Below, piece after piece: positions 17,010 through 25,013 of a stretch of 64,000 bases of DNA. This stretch comes from Actinomycetota bacterium (lineage in GTDB: Bacteria; Actinomycetota; Actinomycetes; S36-B12). The DNA is taken from the NCBI GenBank assembly GCA_030645615.1, contig JAUSNB010000005.1, forward strand, positions 62,001-126,000, in the 5' to 3' direction. The notes beneath the pieces were generated by a model. That model was not told the DNA's origin and searched no databases. It saw only the letters and a program-made list of their open reading frames with translations. A program made the translations under genes and the position numbers. Every line of letters begins with the position of its first letter. Positions within the stretch are counted from its first letter, which is position 1.

Positions 17010-18284
17010 GACGACGTTTCCGGCTCGCTTCGCCCGGCGGCGCCGTGCGCGGTCGAGGAGCGTCATCGCCGGTGTGGCGGCCACGCCGTGGACCAGGATG
17101 GATCCCAGGATCACGGCGCCCACGATCGCCCAGAGACGATCTCCTCCTGGAAAGGCACCGCTCTGCAATCCGTACGCGATGTAGAACAGTGATCCCACCC
17201 CGCGGACGCCGAAGAAGGCGATGACGGCACGCTCCCGAGGACCGGTCTTGCCTGGGGAGAGGGCTATCCACCCGGCCAGCGGCCGGATGACGAGAAGGAT
17301 TGCCGCCGCGAGCAGGATGTCCGGGAGTGTCAGCGGCTCGAGGAGTCCGCGTGCCACCGCACCTCCGAGGAGTATGAGCACGGCCACGGTGAGGAGTCGT
17401 TCAATCTGCTCGACGAAGCTGTGGAGGACGGCGTGCAGGCCGTGGGCTCGTTCCGCGGCCCTGATGGTGCAGGCGCAGACGAAGACGGCGACGAACCCGT
17501 AGCCCTCGGCGACCTCGGCAGCCCCGTACGCGATGAAGGTCGCGGCAAGTGCGATGAAACCGTCGGCCTTGTCGGTGAAGCCCAGTCGTTGCGAGAAGGC
17601 GGAGAAGAAGAGTCTCCGCAAGAGCCACCCCACTCCCAACCCGGTAAGGACTCCGACGCTGACGCGCCACGCGACGTCGACAAGCAGCCATTCGCCCAGC
17701 CAGCCCGCGGGGGCGAGGCCGGCGAGGCTGATTGCGATCGCGGCGTACGTGAACGGGAATGCCAGGCCATCGTTCAGGCCCGCCTCCGACGTGAGAGCGA
17801 AGCGAGCTTCGTCATCGTCGTCCTCTTGGTCCTCAGTCAACGGTTCGCTGACCTGCACTTCATTGGCCAGCACCGGATCGGTGGGTGCGAGGGCGGCCGC
17901 GAGCAGCACAGCGCTCGCAACACCGAGACCGAGCCACAACGATCCAAGTAGTGCGACAGCGACGATCGACAGCGGCATCGTGACCGCGAGCAGCCGCCAT
18001 GTCGTAGACCACGTGCGCCACGAGAATGCCCTGTTGATCGCGAGGCCGGCACCCATCAGCGAGACGAGAACGCATAGCTCGGTGAGGTGCAGCGCAATCC
18101 ATGAATGCTGAGTTGGGTCAGGATCGGGCAGGTCAGGGAACAGCGCAAATGCGGCCATGCCCGCGCCGACGAAGACCATCGGCATAGACACCGGCACGTT
18201 GCCCAGAAGTCGCGGAAGGAGGGCAGTGACCAAAGTGGCAAGGCCGACCACGAGGTAGACCAACCCCACTGGATCGAACGTCAT
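16986..18284 (-). CDS. Cation:proton antiporter (CPA1/NhaP type)
   Basis: A 432-residue, about 12-helix antiporter. Helix regions carry APTDPVLANEV (the conserved ion-binding TDP motif) and SEAGLNDGLAFPF (ND motif of CPA1), and the C-terminal part has FFGVRGVGSLFY. It exchanges Na+ or K+ for H+. The ATG at 18284 has an excellent AAGGGAGG ribosome site. It lacks the long cytoplasmic tail of some CPA1 members. Confidence 0.9.
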   Translation of the reverse strand: MTFDPVGLVYLVVGLATLVTALLPRLLGNVPVSMPMVFVGAGMAAFALFPDLPDPDPTQHSWIALHLTELCVLVSLMGAGLAINRAFSWRTWSTTWRLLAVTMPLSIVAVALLGSLWLGLGVASAVLLAAALAPTDPVLANEVQVSEPLTEDQEDDDDEARFALTSEAGLNDGLAFPFTYAAIAISLAGLAPAGWLGEWLLVDVAWRVSVGVLTGLGVGWLLRRLFFSAFSQRLGFTDKADGFIALAATFIAYGAAEVAEGYGFVAVFVCACTIRAAERAHGLHAVLHSFVEQIERLLTVAVLILLGGAVARGLLEPLTLPDILLAAAILLVIRPLAGWIALSPGKTGPRERAVIAFFGVRGVGSLFYIAYGLQSGAFPGGDRLWAIVGAVILGSILVHGVAATPAMTLLDRARRRRAKRAGNVVSVAHTPI

Positions 18285-18345
18285 CGTGCCTCCCTTCCGG
18301 GAGAACTGGGACAGGGGCCACGAAACCGTCCTCAGCCTCGAGTCG

Positions 18346-18459
18346 TCAGGCGACCGCATTCGCGTTGTCGCGTGCGGCGATGACGCCTAGCTCGGTCATC
18401 GCGGTGCGACGTCCGTCGGAGTGCCCCAACGCGTCGCCTATCCACTCGTAGCCGCTCAT
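18346..18459 (-). CDS. Short reading frame coupled to the WhiB gene
   Basis: A 37-codon frame (MSGYEWIGDALGHSDG...) whose ATG overlaps the WhiB stop codon as ATGA, the arrangement normally seen in coupled genes. It has no domain I recognise and no separate ribosome site. It may be a real small protein co-translated with WhiB, or the remains of the former C-terminus of that gene. Confidence 0.35.
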   Translation of the reverse strand: MSGYEWIGDALGHSDGRRTAMTELGVIAARDNANAVA

Positions 18460-18800
18460 CGCGTAACGGCAGCGGGCTGATGGGCGGTGGGCTGATCGGC
18501 GGTGGCCTGATGGGCGGTGGGCTGATCTGCGGCGGCCCGCAGTTTGGCGAGGGCCGCGAGGCGTCGGTCACTCATCGGACCGGGCCGGGCGCTGGGGGCG
18601 ATGATGTAGACGCCGCCCCAGATGCCGGTCACGGCGCTGCTCGGTGACTGCTCGGCTTGAAGTGCGATCTGCGCGCATTGCCTGGTCACGTGGCAGCGGC
18701 CACAGCATGCCAAGAGGTCCGGCATGAGGAGGGCATCGACTGGGCTGGCGGTGAACAGGTGGCCCAGGCCGTGGCAGGGCGGGAAGCCTTCAGGGATCAT
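18456..18800 (-). CDS. WhiB-family Fe-S transcriptional regulator
   Basis: A 114-residue WhiB-like protein. Cluster-ligand cysteines are C9, C33, C36 and C42 (spacing C-x23-C-x2-C-x5-C), followed by the GIWGGVY turn that contacts sigma factor. The C-terminal DNA-binding part is replaced by a short tandem repeat of DQPTAHQ-like units made by a 24-bp repeat near 18480-18530. Start at ATG 18800 with GGAGAAGG upstream. WhiB proteins bind a 4Fe-4S cluster and the sigma factor SigA and respond to redox or NO. Confidence 0.82.
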   Translation of the reverse strand: MIPEGFPPCHGLGHLFTASPVDALLMPDLLACCGRCHVTRQCAQIALQAEQSPSSAVTGIWGGVYIIAPSARPGPMSDRRLAALAKLRAAADQPTAHQATADQPTAHQPAAVTR

Positions 18801-18871
18801 CGGTCCTTCTCCACGGCGATCGTCTGGGCAGGGCTGGGTGAGCAACGCGTTTGCGATCGCGTTCCCTCTAT

Positions 18872-18885
18872 GAATGAGTTCATTC
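18872..18885. promoter_or_regulatory. Palindrome upstream of the WhiB gene
   Basis: GAATGAGTTCATTC is a perfect palindrome (6-bp arms, 2-bp spacer) centred about 78 bp before the WhiB start at 18800. It is a plausible operator or promoter-overlapping site. Confidence 0.4.
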
Positions 18886-18947
18886 GGCTCAACTGCTTCC
18901 GCTAGGGCAACGGGTGGCGTCTTGACCAATACCCGTACTGGACGTCC

Positions 18948-19330
18948 TCAAACATCCATCTGGGCGAGAGCCTCTTCCTGAGCCCGGGCACGCGACTCAC
19001 GCAGCGCCAGCGGTACCGCGATCCAGGAGATGGCCGGTATCCCGGCTGAGGCGTAGGCGAGCCAAGGGTCGCCATGACATGGGTGACGACAAGGAGTTGG
19101 CGCCGCATCCCCATTCCGAAGCTCCATCGGTGAAAGGCCGCCGGGGCGACCAACACGGTGGTGGCCGACGCCACGACGAACAGGCTCCAGCCGTGGAGGG
19201 TTCGTTGCCCATCGCTCAGGTCACCATCGCTCAGGGCGCTGAAGCCCGGAGCGAAGGCGTCGGTGGGGCTGCAGTACCCAGAACCGCACGGGGCCAATCC
19301 ACCACCCCGCCTGACGTCTCCCGTCATGCA
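18948..19330 (-). pseudogene. Remnant of a DUF6328-like membrane protein gene
   Basis: In one minus frame the text FAPGFSALSD, LSDGQRT, then SLFVVASATTVLVAPAAFHRWSF and RRQLLVVTHVMATLG matches DUF6328-type small membrane proteins, but with a partial duplication near LSDG and no proper N-terminus. After MATLG the frame turns into nonsense, while a second frame reads WLAYASAGIPAISWIAVPLA and ends at 18948 like a normal protein C-terminus. Two fragments appear joined out of frame. Not likely to make a working protein. Confidence 0.45.
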
Positions 19331-19389
19331 CCGGACCTCGGCAGGCCGGGGTCACCGGGTTGCGACCCGGCAAGCTTCCCTTGGCAAGA

Positions 19390-20781
19390 TCAGAAGGTTT
19401 GCTCGATCCAAGCGGTGCCCGCGACCGGGGTCTTCTTGAAAGTCCCCTTGGCCTTGGCGACGCCTTCGTAGACAGATCCCCCGCTTGTGCCTGGGAATTC
19501 CTGCGCGTCCATGAGGGTCGAGACAACGATGTCCGCTCCGAATGAGGGAATCTGTACGCGGAACTTCGTGAAGTAGGTGACTCCGCTTGCCTTGCTCGTC
19601 CAGGTCTTCCCGAACGGCGTGACTGTGCTGGCCACGAGGTAGGTGGCGCCGCTCGCGCTCTGAAGTGTCGCGTAGCCATTCATTGCCGAATTCAACGCTG
19701 GCTGCTGCCCGTCCCCGACGATGCCGACGTTGGAGATGGAGAAACCGTTGTCGAGCTGCATATCCTGCAGGATCCACTTGACGGGATTGGCTGCGGTTCC
19801 GAATGCGCCGTACTCATGGTCCATCCAGGTGACGCCCTCGACAGGCAGGGTCTTGCCATCGATCGTGATCGTTCCAGTCGCCTGCAACCGCGTCAGGGAG
19901 AAGTAGTAGTTGTTCTCCTGCAAGCTGGTCCCCTGTGCTTGAGGATTCACTCCGGTGCCCCATACGAAGAACGGGCGGCCCTTCTGCGAGAGCGTGAGGT
20001 CAATCGTCACTGGAGTGAGCGATGGGTCGTCGCTGAGCAGCGCCTTCACGTGCATGTTCTTCGTCGGATTGGCAGCAGGGGCAGTCATGGAGACATACGT
20101 AGGAAATGCGACTGCCTTTGCTCCACTTCCGTCCCCGGTGATTGTCACCTTGGGAGGAGTGGTGTAGCCCGACCCCGCAGAGACGAGCACGATCTGTGCG
20201 ATGCCGCCGGCGCTGTTGAGCTCCGCAAGTGCGGCAGCGCCCGTGCCGTCGCCTTGGAACGTGACCGTGGGAGGCGAGGTGTAGCCAGAGCCGGCGGTGG
20301 TCACCTGTACGCCGCCCAGCTTGTTCTTGGGATCCCCAAGTCGGACATACCAAGGCTTGCTGGCATCGGATTGTGCCCACGTTGTGGGCGCGAAGTTGCC
20401 CGGAGGGACGTACACGGTGGTCCGCTGGTAATGGCGCTGCTTCGCGACATCCGTGAGCATGATCTGCGAGAAGGCAAAGCCTTGCTGCTCGAAGGAAGCA
20501 GCATTGATCTCGAAGCCGAAGACACGGTTACCAGCGCGAAGCGTGCCCGTGTGCCACCACCACTCGGTGGGAGCACCCTCGTGCAGGTACATGTCCTCAG
20601 GCAGACTCAACACGACAGCCCTCGGGGGAACGGGCTTCGGGGCAGCAGTCGGTGCCGATGGTGCCGGGGACGCAGCGCTGGCCGGCGATCCGGCGCTGCC
20701 GAACAACGCCGCTGTCACCCCCATTGCGAGAACGGCTGCGCCAGCAACGACAAAACGCGACTTTCCGCGAACTCGTGTCAT
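19390..20781 (-). CDS. Secreted AttH/CrtC-type lipocalin-like protein with inserted GSGY repeats
   Basis: A 463-residue protein with a signal peptide (helix near 10-30, Ala-rich cleavage region near 37). The CrtC/AttH fold shows in PTEWWWHTGTL near 75, GFEINAASFEQQGF, GVTWMDHEYGAFG near 325 and the C-terminal YEGVAKAKGTF. Between the two halves is an insertion with two copies of a GSGYT-x-PP-x-V-T-GDG-x-GA unit (about 165-230), not part of the fold. Family members include carotenoid hydratases and proteins of unknown function; no carotenoid genes are near. Single gene. Confidence 0.75.
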   Translation of the reverse strand: MTRVRGKSRFVVAGAAVLAMGVTAALFGSAGSPASAASPAPSAPTAAPKPVPPRAVVLSLPEDMYLHEGAPTEWWWHTGTLRAGNRVFGFEINAASFEQQGFAFSQIMLTDVAKQRHYQRTTVYVPPGNFAPTTWAQSDASKPWYVRLGDPKNKLGGVQVTTAGSGYTSPPTVTFQGDGTGAAALAELNSAGGIAQIVLVSAGSGYTTPPKVTITGDGSGAKAVAFPTYVSMTAPAANPTKNMHVKALLSDDPSLTPVTIDLTLSQKGRPFFVWGTGVNPQAQGTSLQENNYYFSLTRLQATGTITIDGKTLPVEGVTWMDHEYGAFGTAANPVKWILQDMQLDNGFSISNVGIVGDGQQPALNSAMNGYATLQSASGATYLVASTVTPFGKTWTSKASGVTYFTKFRVQIPSFGADIVVSTLMDAQEFPGTSGGSVYEGVAKAKGTFKKTPVAGTAWIEQTF

Positions 20782-21000
20782 GGGGTGGTTCCTTCCACAC
20801 AGCAGATCGACGGAGAGCCGTCGTCATCATAGGGTTCCCAGGGTTCAGGACTGCGGGACCGGCTGCCCGCACCACGAATCGAGTCGCCTGACCAGGGGAC
20901 CTGCCAGGCGCGTCCGGATCGGTGGTCTGATGAGTGCCGAACCCCCGACGATGACGGCCTTGAGTGCGAGCCTGCGCAGCATCGGGAACCCCTCGTTCCT

Positions 21001-21230
21001 GTGGCAAGCCACGATCTCGACATCGGCCGGACCCGCAGGAGTCCACCGGAAGCACACCCGCCACTGGTCGTTCACCCGGATGCTCATCTGACCCTTTCGG
21101 CTGCCCTTGAGAGCTTCCAATCGATTGCCCGGGGGGCCTTCAGATCATCGAGCCGACCGGCGAAGTCCAACTGCCTGAGTTTGCGCCGTGCGAACGTCTC
21201 AACCGCCGCGGACAAGGGCCACTGGTCATG
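21001..21230 (-). pseudogene. Frameshifted HigB-type toxin
   Basis: Two adjacent frames together spell a HigB/RelE-like killer protein: ETFARRKLRQLDFAGRLDDLK in one, then [38 protein letters not shown] in the next. The break lies in a C-run near 21135, where one base appears lost (GCCCCCCGGGC). The C-terminus also diverges after VEIV, with the usual DYH-stop absent. The protein is almost identical to the intact HigB at the right edge of the window, but no antitoxin gene follows. Inactive remnant. Confidence 0.75.
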
Positions 21231-21366
21231 GGTGGTCATCCCGTTCGCGCTTCTGTTGATGTCGGGTGCTCTGTGGTGGCGAGCGCGCAGGGCCGAGCTT
21301 CGCACGTTGCCATAAGGGGACTTCTCAACGGGCGATTCGCCGCTTTCCCGATCGTCAGCGCCCCGG

Positions 21367-21807
21367 TCAGGCTTGCGTATGCAATCCCGTTGACGCAGAG
21401 CCCGGCAGCTGATGGTGATACGGATTGATGTACAGGGAGAACCGCAGCTTCCCGTCGCTGCCGCGCTCCACGACCCAATCCTCGCCGACGATCGCCTCCA
21501 TCAACGGCGATGCGGCATCGACAGGAGTTGCCCTCCAGTAGATCGCACCGGTGACTCGTGCCTTCTCCAGCTCCTCGCACAGTGGCGTCAGCGTCCACGG
21601 GTCCATCGGCTCAAAGTGATGGTCCGTGAAACCCTTCATGGCTTCTATGACGTCGTCAATCATCAGGTCATCGCCGTGAAGAATGTGGACGGCAATGCCA
21701 TCGGGATGTGTGAAGAAGTCCGCCACTTCGGACCGGTCGCCGCGTGAGCTCGCAGCAACGTGATAGCGCTGCGCCATGTCGATGGCTTCCTGCAGAGAAA
21801 TAGGCAT
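21367..21807 (-). CDS. Hypothetical protein, possibly NTF2/SnoaL-like fold
   Basis: A 146-residue soluble protein. It begins SLQEAIDMAQRYHVAASSRGD and has alternating strands (GIAVHILHGDDL, TGAIYWRATP, EDWVVERGSDGKLRFSLYINPYHH). The early helix followed by a curved sheet with an EDWVVER...RFSLYI ending resembles SnoaL-like polyketide-cyclase/NTF2 folds, but I cannot assign a family firmly. Start at ATG 21807 with GGAGG upstream; an ATG at 21825 has none. Confidence 0.6.
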   Translation of the reverse strand: MPISLQEAIDMAQRYHVAASSRGDRSEVADFFTHPDGIAVHILHGDDLMIDDVIEAMKGFTDHHFEPMDPWTLTPLCEELEKARVTGAIYWRATPVDAASPLMEAIVGEDWVVERGSDGKLRFSLYINPYHHQLPGSASTGLHTQA

Positions 21808-21888
21808 GGGCACCTCCGAGGACATCGCACCGCGCTGGATGTGCACACGTGCGCGAAATCGTATTCCGCAGTGGCCTACTGTCCCATC

Positions 21889-22252
21889 ATGAGGATCGCT
21901 CACATCGGCCTTTGGAGGATCCTTGATGGATCCGAGCAGAACATGCGCAAGGTCCAGGAGATCATCGCCAGCTTCAAAGTCCAGATCCCCGGCTGCCTGG
22001 AGTCAAGTGCGTCACCGTTGGCGTTGTTTGAACGAACCGCGGAATCCACGAGTACCTGCGGATCCGGAGACGCCTCGCAACTGACGTCCGGCTACAACTG
22101 GGCGCTGTACATGATCTTCGATTCTCGGGAGTCACGCCGCCTCATACGAAGACGAGCCACTCCACGCCTCGGTGGCGCCGTACTTGATGCCGAGCCTGGA
22201 CGGACCGATCACAGAGTCCGTGCTCCAGGCCGACTTCGCCATCCCAGACTGA
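21889..22252 (+). pseudogene. Frameshifted Dabb (stress-responsive alpha-beta barrel) protein
   Basis: From ATG 21889 one frame reads MRIAHIGLWRILDGSEQN and continues to NWALYMIFDSRE. At about 22124 the sensible sequence moves to another frame, SHAASYEDEPLHASVAPYL, ending with DFAIPD and a TGA at 22250-22252. Together they match a full-length Dabb domain of about 120 residues (dimeric alpha-beta barrel, VVLFRW-like start). One extra base near TCTCGGGAG explains the shift. If this is a sequencing indel the gene would be intact. Confidence 0.6.
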
Positions 22253-22378
22253 CGGCGCAGATCCCCCGAACCACCCCAACGCTCCGCATACGATGTGAGC
22301 CAGCTCACACTCGAGTGCGGATCAGGCCCCGAGTGATTCCGATTGACAGATCAACAGTCTGCGTGAAGAATCACAACC

Positions 22379-22915
22379 GTGGCGGCAGCGGGGGGTGTCG
22401 GTGATGATCGCGCGGCAGCGGCAGAGGCCCGTGACCTTGTCGCTGAGCGACTGGATGCGGCAGCCGAGTTGCGCGACATGGAAGACGAAGCCTTGGATGA
22501 TGGTGCTGCCGTCCGCGATGCGGATGGAGCTGAGCGCGCTCATCAGGATCGTGCCGATTCCGCTCGCCTGAGGGAACTCTCCGAGCGTGACCGCGAATTG
22601 GCCCAGGCAGATCGCATCGAGGATCTTGAGGACCGGATCAACGACACGGACCCGGATTTCGCCAAGGCAGCACGGCGCGGGATCGACGCGCACGCACGTG
22701 ATATCGCCGCCGATGAGCGGGACGGTGCGCGTAGCGTGCGCGACGCTGGCTCGGATGAGGCTGACGCGACCCAGGAGGCGCTCACTGAGGAAGACGCGGA
22801 GCGCCACCCGGAAGGCCGGCAACGGGCAGCGGAGCGGCGGAGCGCATCGGCTGGCGACCGCGAACAGGCCAAGGCGGACCGCCTGGCTGCCGAGGGCGAC
22901 GTTGACGCGCCGTGA
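22379..22915 (+). CDS. Asp/Ala/Arg-rich hydrophilic protein
   Basis: 178 residues of highly charged sequence with repeated ADRxEA/RD-type units (LRDMEDEALDDGAAVRDADG, RAHQDRADSARLRELSERD), predicted to be helical coiled coil. In actinomycetes such stretches commonly precede PAS/GGDEF/EAL domains in one polypeptide; here the frame stops 292 bp before the PAS-EAL gene. It may be the severed N-terminus of that protein or a separate gene. GTG start at 22379 is uncertain. Confidence 0.5.
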   Translation: MAAAGGVGDDRAAAAEARDLVAERLDAAAELRDMEDEALDDGAAVRDADGAERAHQDRADSARLRELSERDRELAQADRIEDLEDRINDTDPDFAKAARRGIDAHARDIAADERDGARSVRDAGSDEADATQEALTEEDAERHPEGRQRAAERRSASAGDREQAKADRLAAEGDVDAP

Positions 22916-23206
22916 CGGGTCATGCGCCCTCGCTGAAGGCGAAGCCAGACCAGGCGCCCGCCCATCACGCGCCCCCGCACTGGCCTGATTCGTCATGGTT
23001 GTCGTGACATCGAGCTCCCACCAGCAGGACGCCCGCGCGAGCATGACGATGAATGAGCGGCTGGCGCTGCCCTCGACGATTGCCTCGTCCAGTCCGGACG
23101 GGATAGGCGCGGTCGGCGCCCCCACGACGAGCCGGCATCGGAAGGGCACGGCCTGCCTTTCACGCCTGAGCAGCATCGCGAGGACGGGACGGCGTTCAGG
23201 GTCTCG

Positions 23207-24412
23207 GTGCGCGTGTCACCGGTCTCGGGTCGTGACGGTGCCGTCATCGGTGTGTGGGGCTGTTTCCGCGCCGTGACTGAGCAGGAGCAGGCCGCGCTAG
23301 CCGAGATGCGCAGTCAGCAGGCGCTGCGGTCGGTCATCGACAACACCGTTGCCGCGATCTCCATTCGCGATCGGGATTTCCGGTTCTTGTTCACCAACAG
23401 GTCATACCTAGAGCGATTCGGCCTGGATCCGGACGAGGCGATCGTCGGGCGCCTCGACACGGAGGTGCTGGGACTGGACGTGATCACCAGGCTGCGCGTC
23501 GGCGACCACCAGGTGCTCGGTGGGGAACCCGCCATTCAGCAGGAATCGGTGATCATCGGTGGCCGGGAACGCACGCTGCTGTCGCAGCGGTTCCCGATCA
23601 CCGACGAGCACGGTCAGGTATCCGCGATCGGTTGCGTCTCCACCGACATCACCGACAGCCTCCGGTCCGGGGACGACGCGCGCGAGAGGGCCGAGTGGCA
23701 GGACCGCATCGGGCGGGCCATCGACGAGGGCCGCCTGCTCGTGTACGCGCAGCCGATCATCGACGTGTCCACCGGTGCCCTGTGGGGTGAGGAACTCCTC
23801 GTGCGGATGCTCGGCGAGGACGGATCAGGCGACGTGATTCAACCCGGCGACTTCCTGCCGCAAGCCGAGCGATACGGCGTCATGCCCACCATCGATCACT
23901 TCATGCTGTCCAGGGCCATGGAACTGGCCCACGGCGGCCGCAGGATCTCGGTGAACGTGGCGCCCCCCTCGATCCGTACCCCCGCCCTGGCCGACGCGAT
24001 CATCGCGCACCTGGCCACCGACCCCGCGGCAGCGGCCAACCTGACCTTCGAGATCACCGAGACCGCAGCCCTCGCCTCCGCTGGCGCAGCCCGGTACTTC
24101 GCAGCCTGCCTAGCCCACCTCGGCTCCGGCCTGGCCCTCGACGACTTCGGCACAGGCTACGGCTCGTTCACAGAACTGCGCAGCCTCAGATTGACGAGCC
24201 TGAAGATCGATCTGAGCTTCGTGCGGAACCTCGCGGCAAGCACCGAAGACCAGAGCATCGTCCAACTCATCATCCAGATGGCCAAGACATTCGGACTGAG
24301 CACGACCGCTGAAGGCGTCGAAGACGCCCACGCCCTGAGCATCCTTCGTGAACTCGGCGTCGACCGCGCACAGGGCTACCTGATCGGCGCGCCGGCACCG
24401 GTCGTGCCCTAG
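23207..24412 (+). CDS. PAS-EAL cyclic-di-GMP phosphodiesterase, N-terminally truncated
   Basis: 401 residues: the tail of one PAS/PAC domain (VSPVSGRDGAVIGVWGCF), a complete PAS domain (about 45-150), then an EAL domain. Catalytic residues are all visible: EELLVRM (EAL Glu), NVAPPSI, EITE, DDFGTGY, the Lys of LKIDLSF, and AEGVED, so hydrolysis of c-di-GMP is expected. Upstream, another frame from 23042 reads MNERLALPSTIASSSPDGIGAV, the start of the first PAS domain, followed by an out-of-frame deletion. The GTG at 23207 is the first usable start in frame. No GGDEF domain. Confidence 0.78.
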   Translation: MRVSPVSGRDGAVIGVWGCFRAVTEQEQAALAEMRSQQALRSVIDNTVAAISIRDRDFRFLFTNRSYLERFGLDPDEAIVGRLDTEVLGLDVITRLRVGDHQVLGGEPAIQQESVIIGGRERTLLSQRFPITDEHGQVSAIGCVSTDITDSLRSGDDARERAEWQDRIGRAIDEGRLLVYAQPIIDVSTGALWGEELLVRMLGEDGSGDVIQPGDFLPQAERYGVMPTIDHFMLSRAMELAHGGRRISVNVAPPSIRTPALADAIIAHLATDPAAAANLTFEITETAALASAGAARYFAACLAHLGSGLALDDFGTGYGSFTELRSLRLTSLKIDLSFVRNLAASTEDQSIVQLIIQMAKTFGLSTTAEGVEDAHALSILRELGVDRAQGYLIGAPAPVVP

Positions 24413-24619
24413 GTCGGTAACACGACCCACCTACGGCGGGGTCAGGCAATGATGGCCCGCGCGCGTCCAGACGTCCTGGTCGCTTGGAAGGCACCGTTGC
24501 GCTGCGGGATCCTGGGGCGCGCGGGCCGGTGGGGTCACGTCCCTCCGGCTGGTGTAACCCTTCGGGGATTGCTATCGGACTGATTGACTCGCTGTGTCGC
24601 TCAGGTGAGTGACCCGCGG

Positions 24620-24915
24620 AACTTGCGAGGTACCAAGCCCGTGGCACCGTTGATAGAGCATGACGTACGCCGACCACGCGTCGAGCGAGCTCGCTCGCCC
24701 TCCCCCGCAACGACGAAGGGCCCCTGATCTCTCAGGGACCCTCGGTCGTACCGAACGTTCACTTAGTTAAACGTTCAATTTGGTAGCGGGGAGAAACTGA
24801 GGATGCACGATCTTTGGGTTGCGAACCCCGCGAGTTACCCTCACAAACAGCCACTTCTGCACCCCCCTCTGCACCCCCCTGGGGGTGCACGCCTGCACCC
24901 CCCTCGCACACTTTC
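24620..24915. repeat. Cassette repeat, copy 1
   Basis: Full-length copy (296 bp) running from AACTTGCGAGGTACC to CCCCCCTCGCACACTTTC. It contains the stem-loop around GGGCCCCTGA/TCAGGGACCC at 24711-24748, a decayed second palindrome (24754-24777), the core GGTAGCGGGGAGAAACTGAG, and the TGCACCCCC cluster. It is the only copy whose right end is not close to a stop: the next minus-strand stop (E1 beta) is 99 bp away, and 24916-25013 has no gene. The 207 bp to its left (24413-24619) also hold no recognisable feature. Confidence 0.85.
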
Positions 24916-25013
24916 GCTGATGAACTTCGTGCTGGGCAGGTACATCGGGCTTGGGATCCGTACGCATCGCCGTCGACCGTCAGCCCCGTGACCGGAAGCA
25001 CGCCCTCATTCCC

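Noticed and set aside
22322-23176. A 284-codon minus-strand frame opposite the charged protein and PAS region
   Set aside because: Antisense to protein-like plus-strand sequence, with no domain or ribosome site.
24820-24845. tRNA T-arm-like text GGTTGCGAACC in the repeats
   Set aside because: No acceptor stem, anticodon arm or CCA-proximal pairing could be arranged around it; it is just a short hairpin.
24803-24991. His/Pro-rich plus-strand frame starting MHDLWVANPASYPHKQ, present in several repeat copies
   Set aside because: The frame shifts between copies within the TGCACCCCC cluster and the ATG has no usable ribosome site; more likely a by-product of the repeat.
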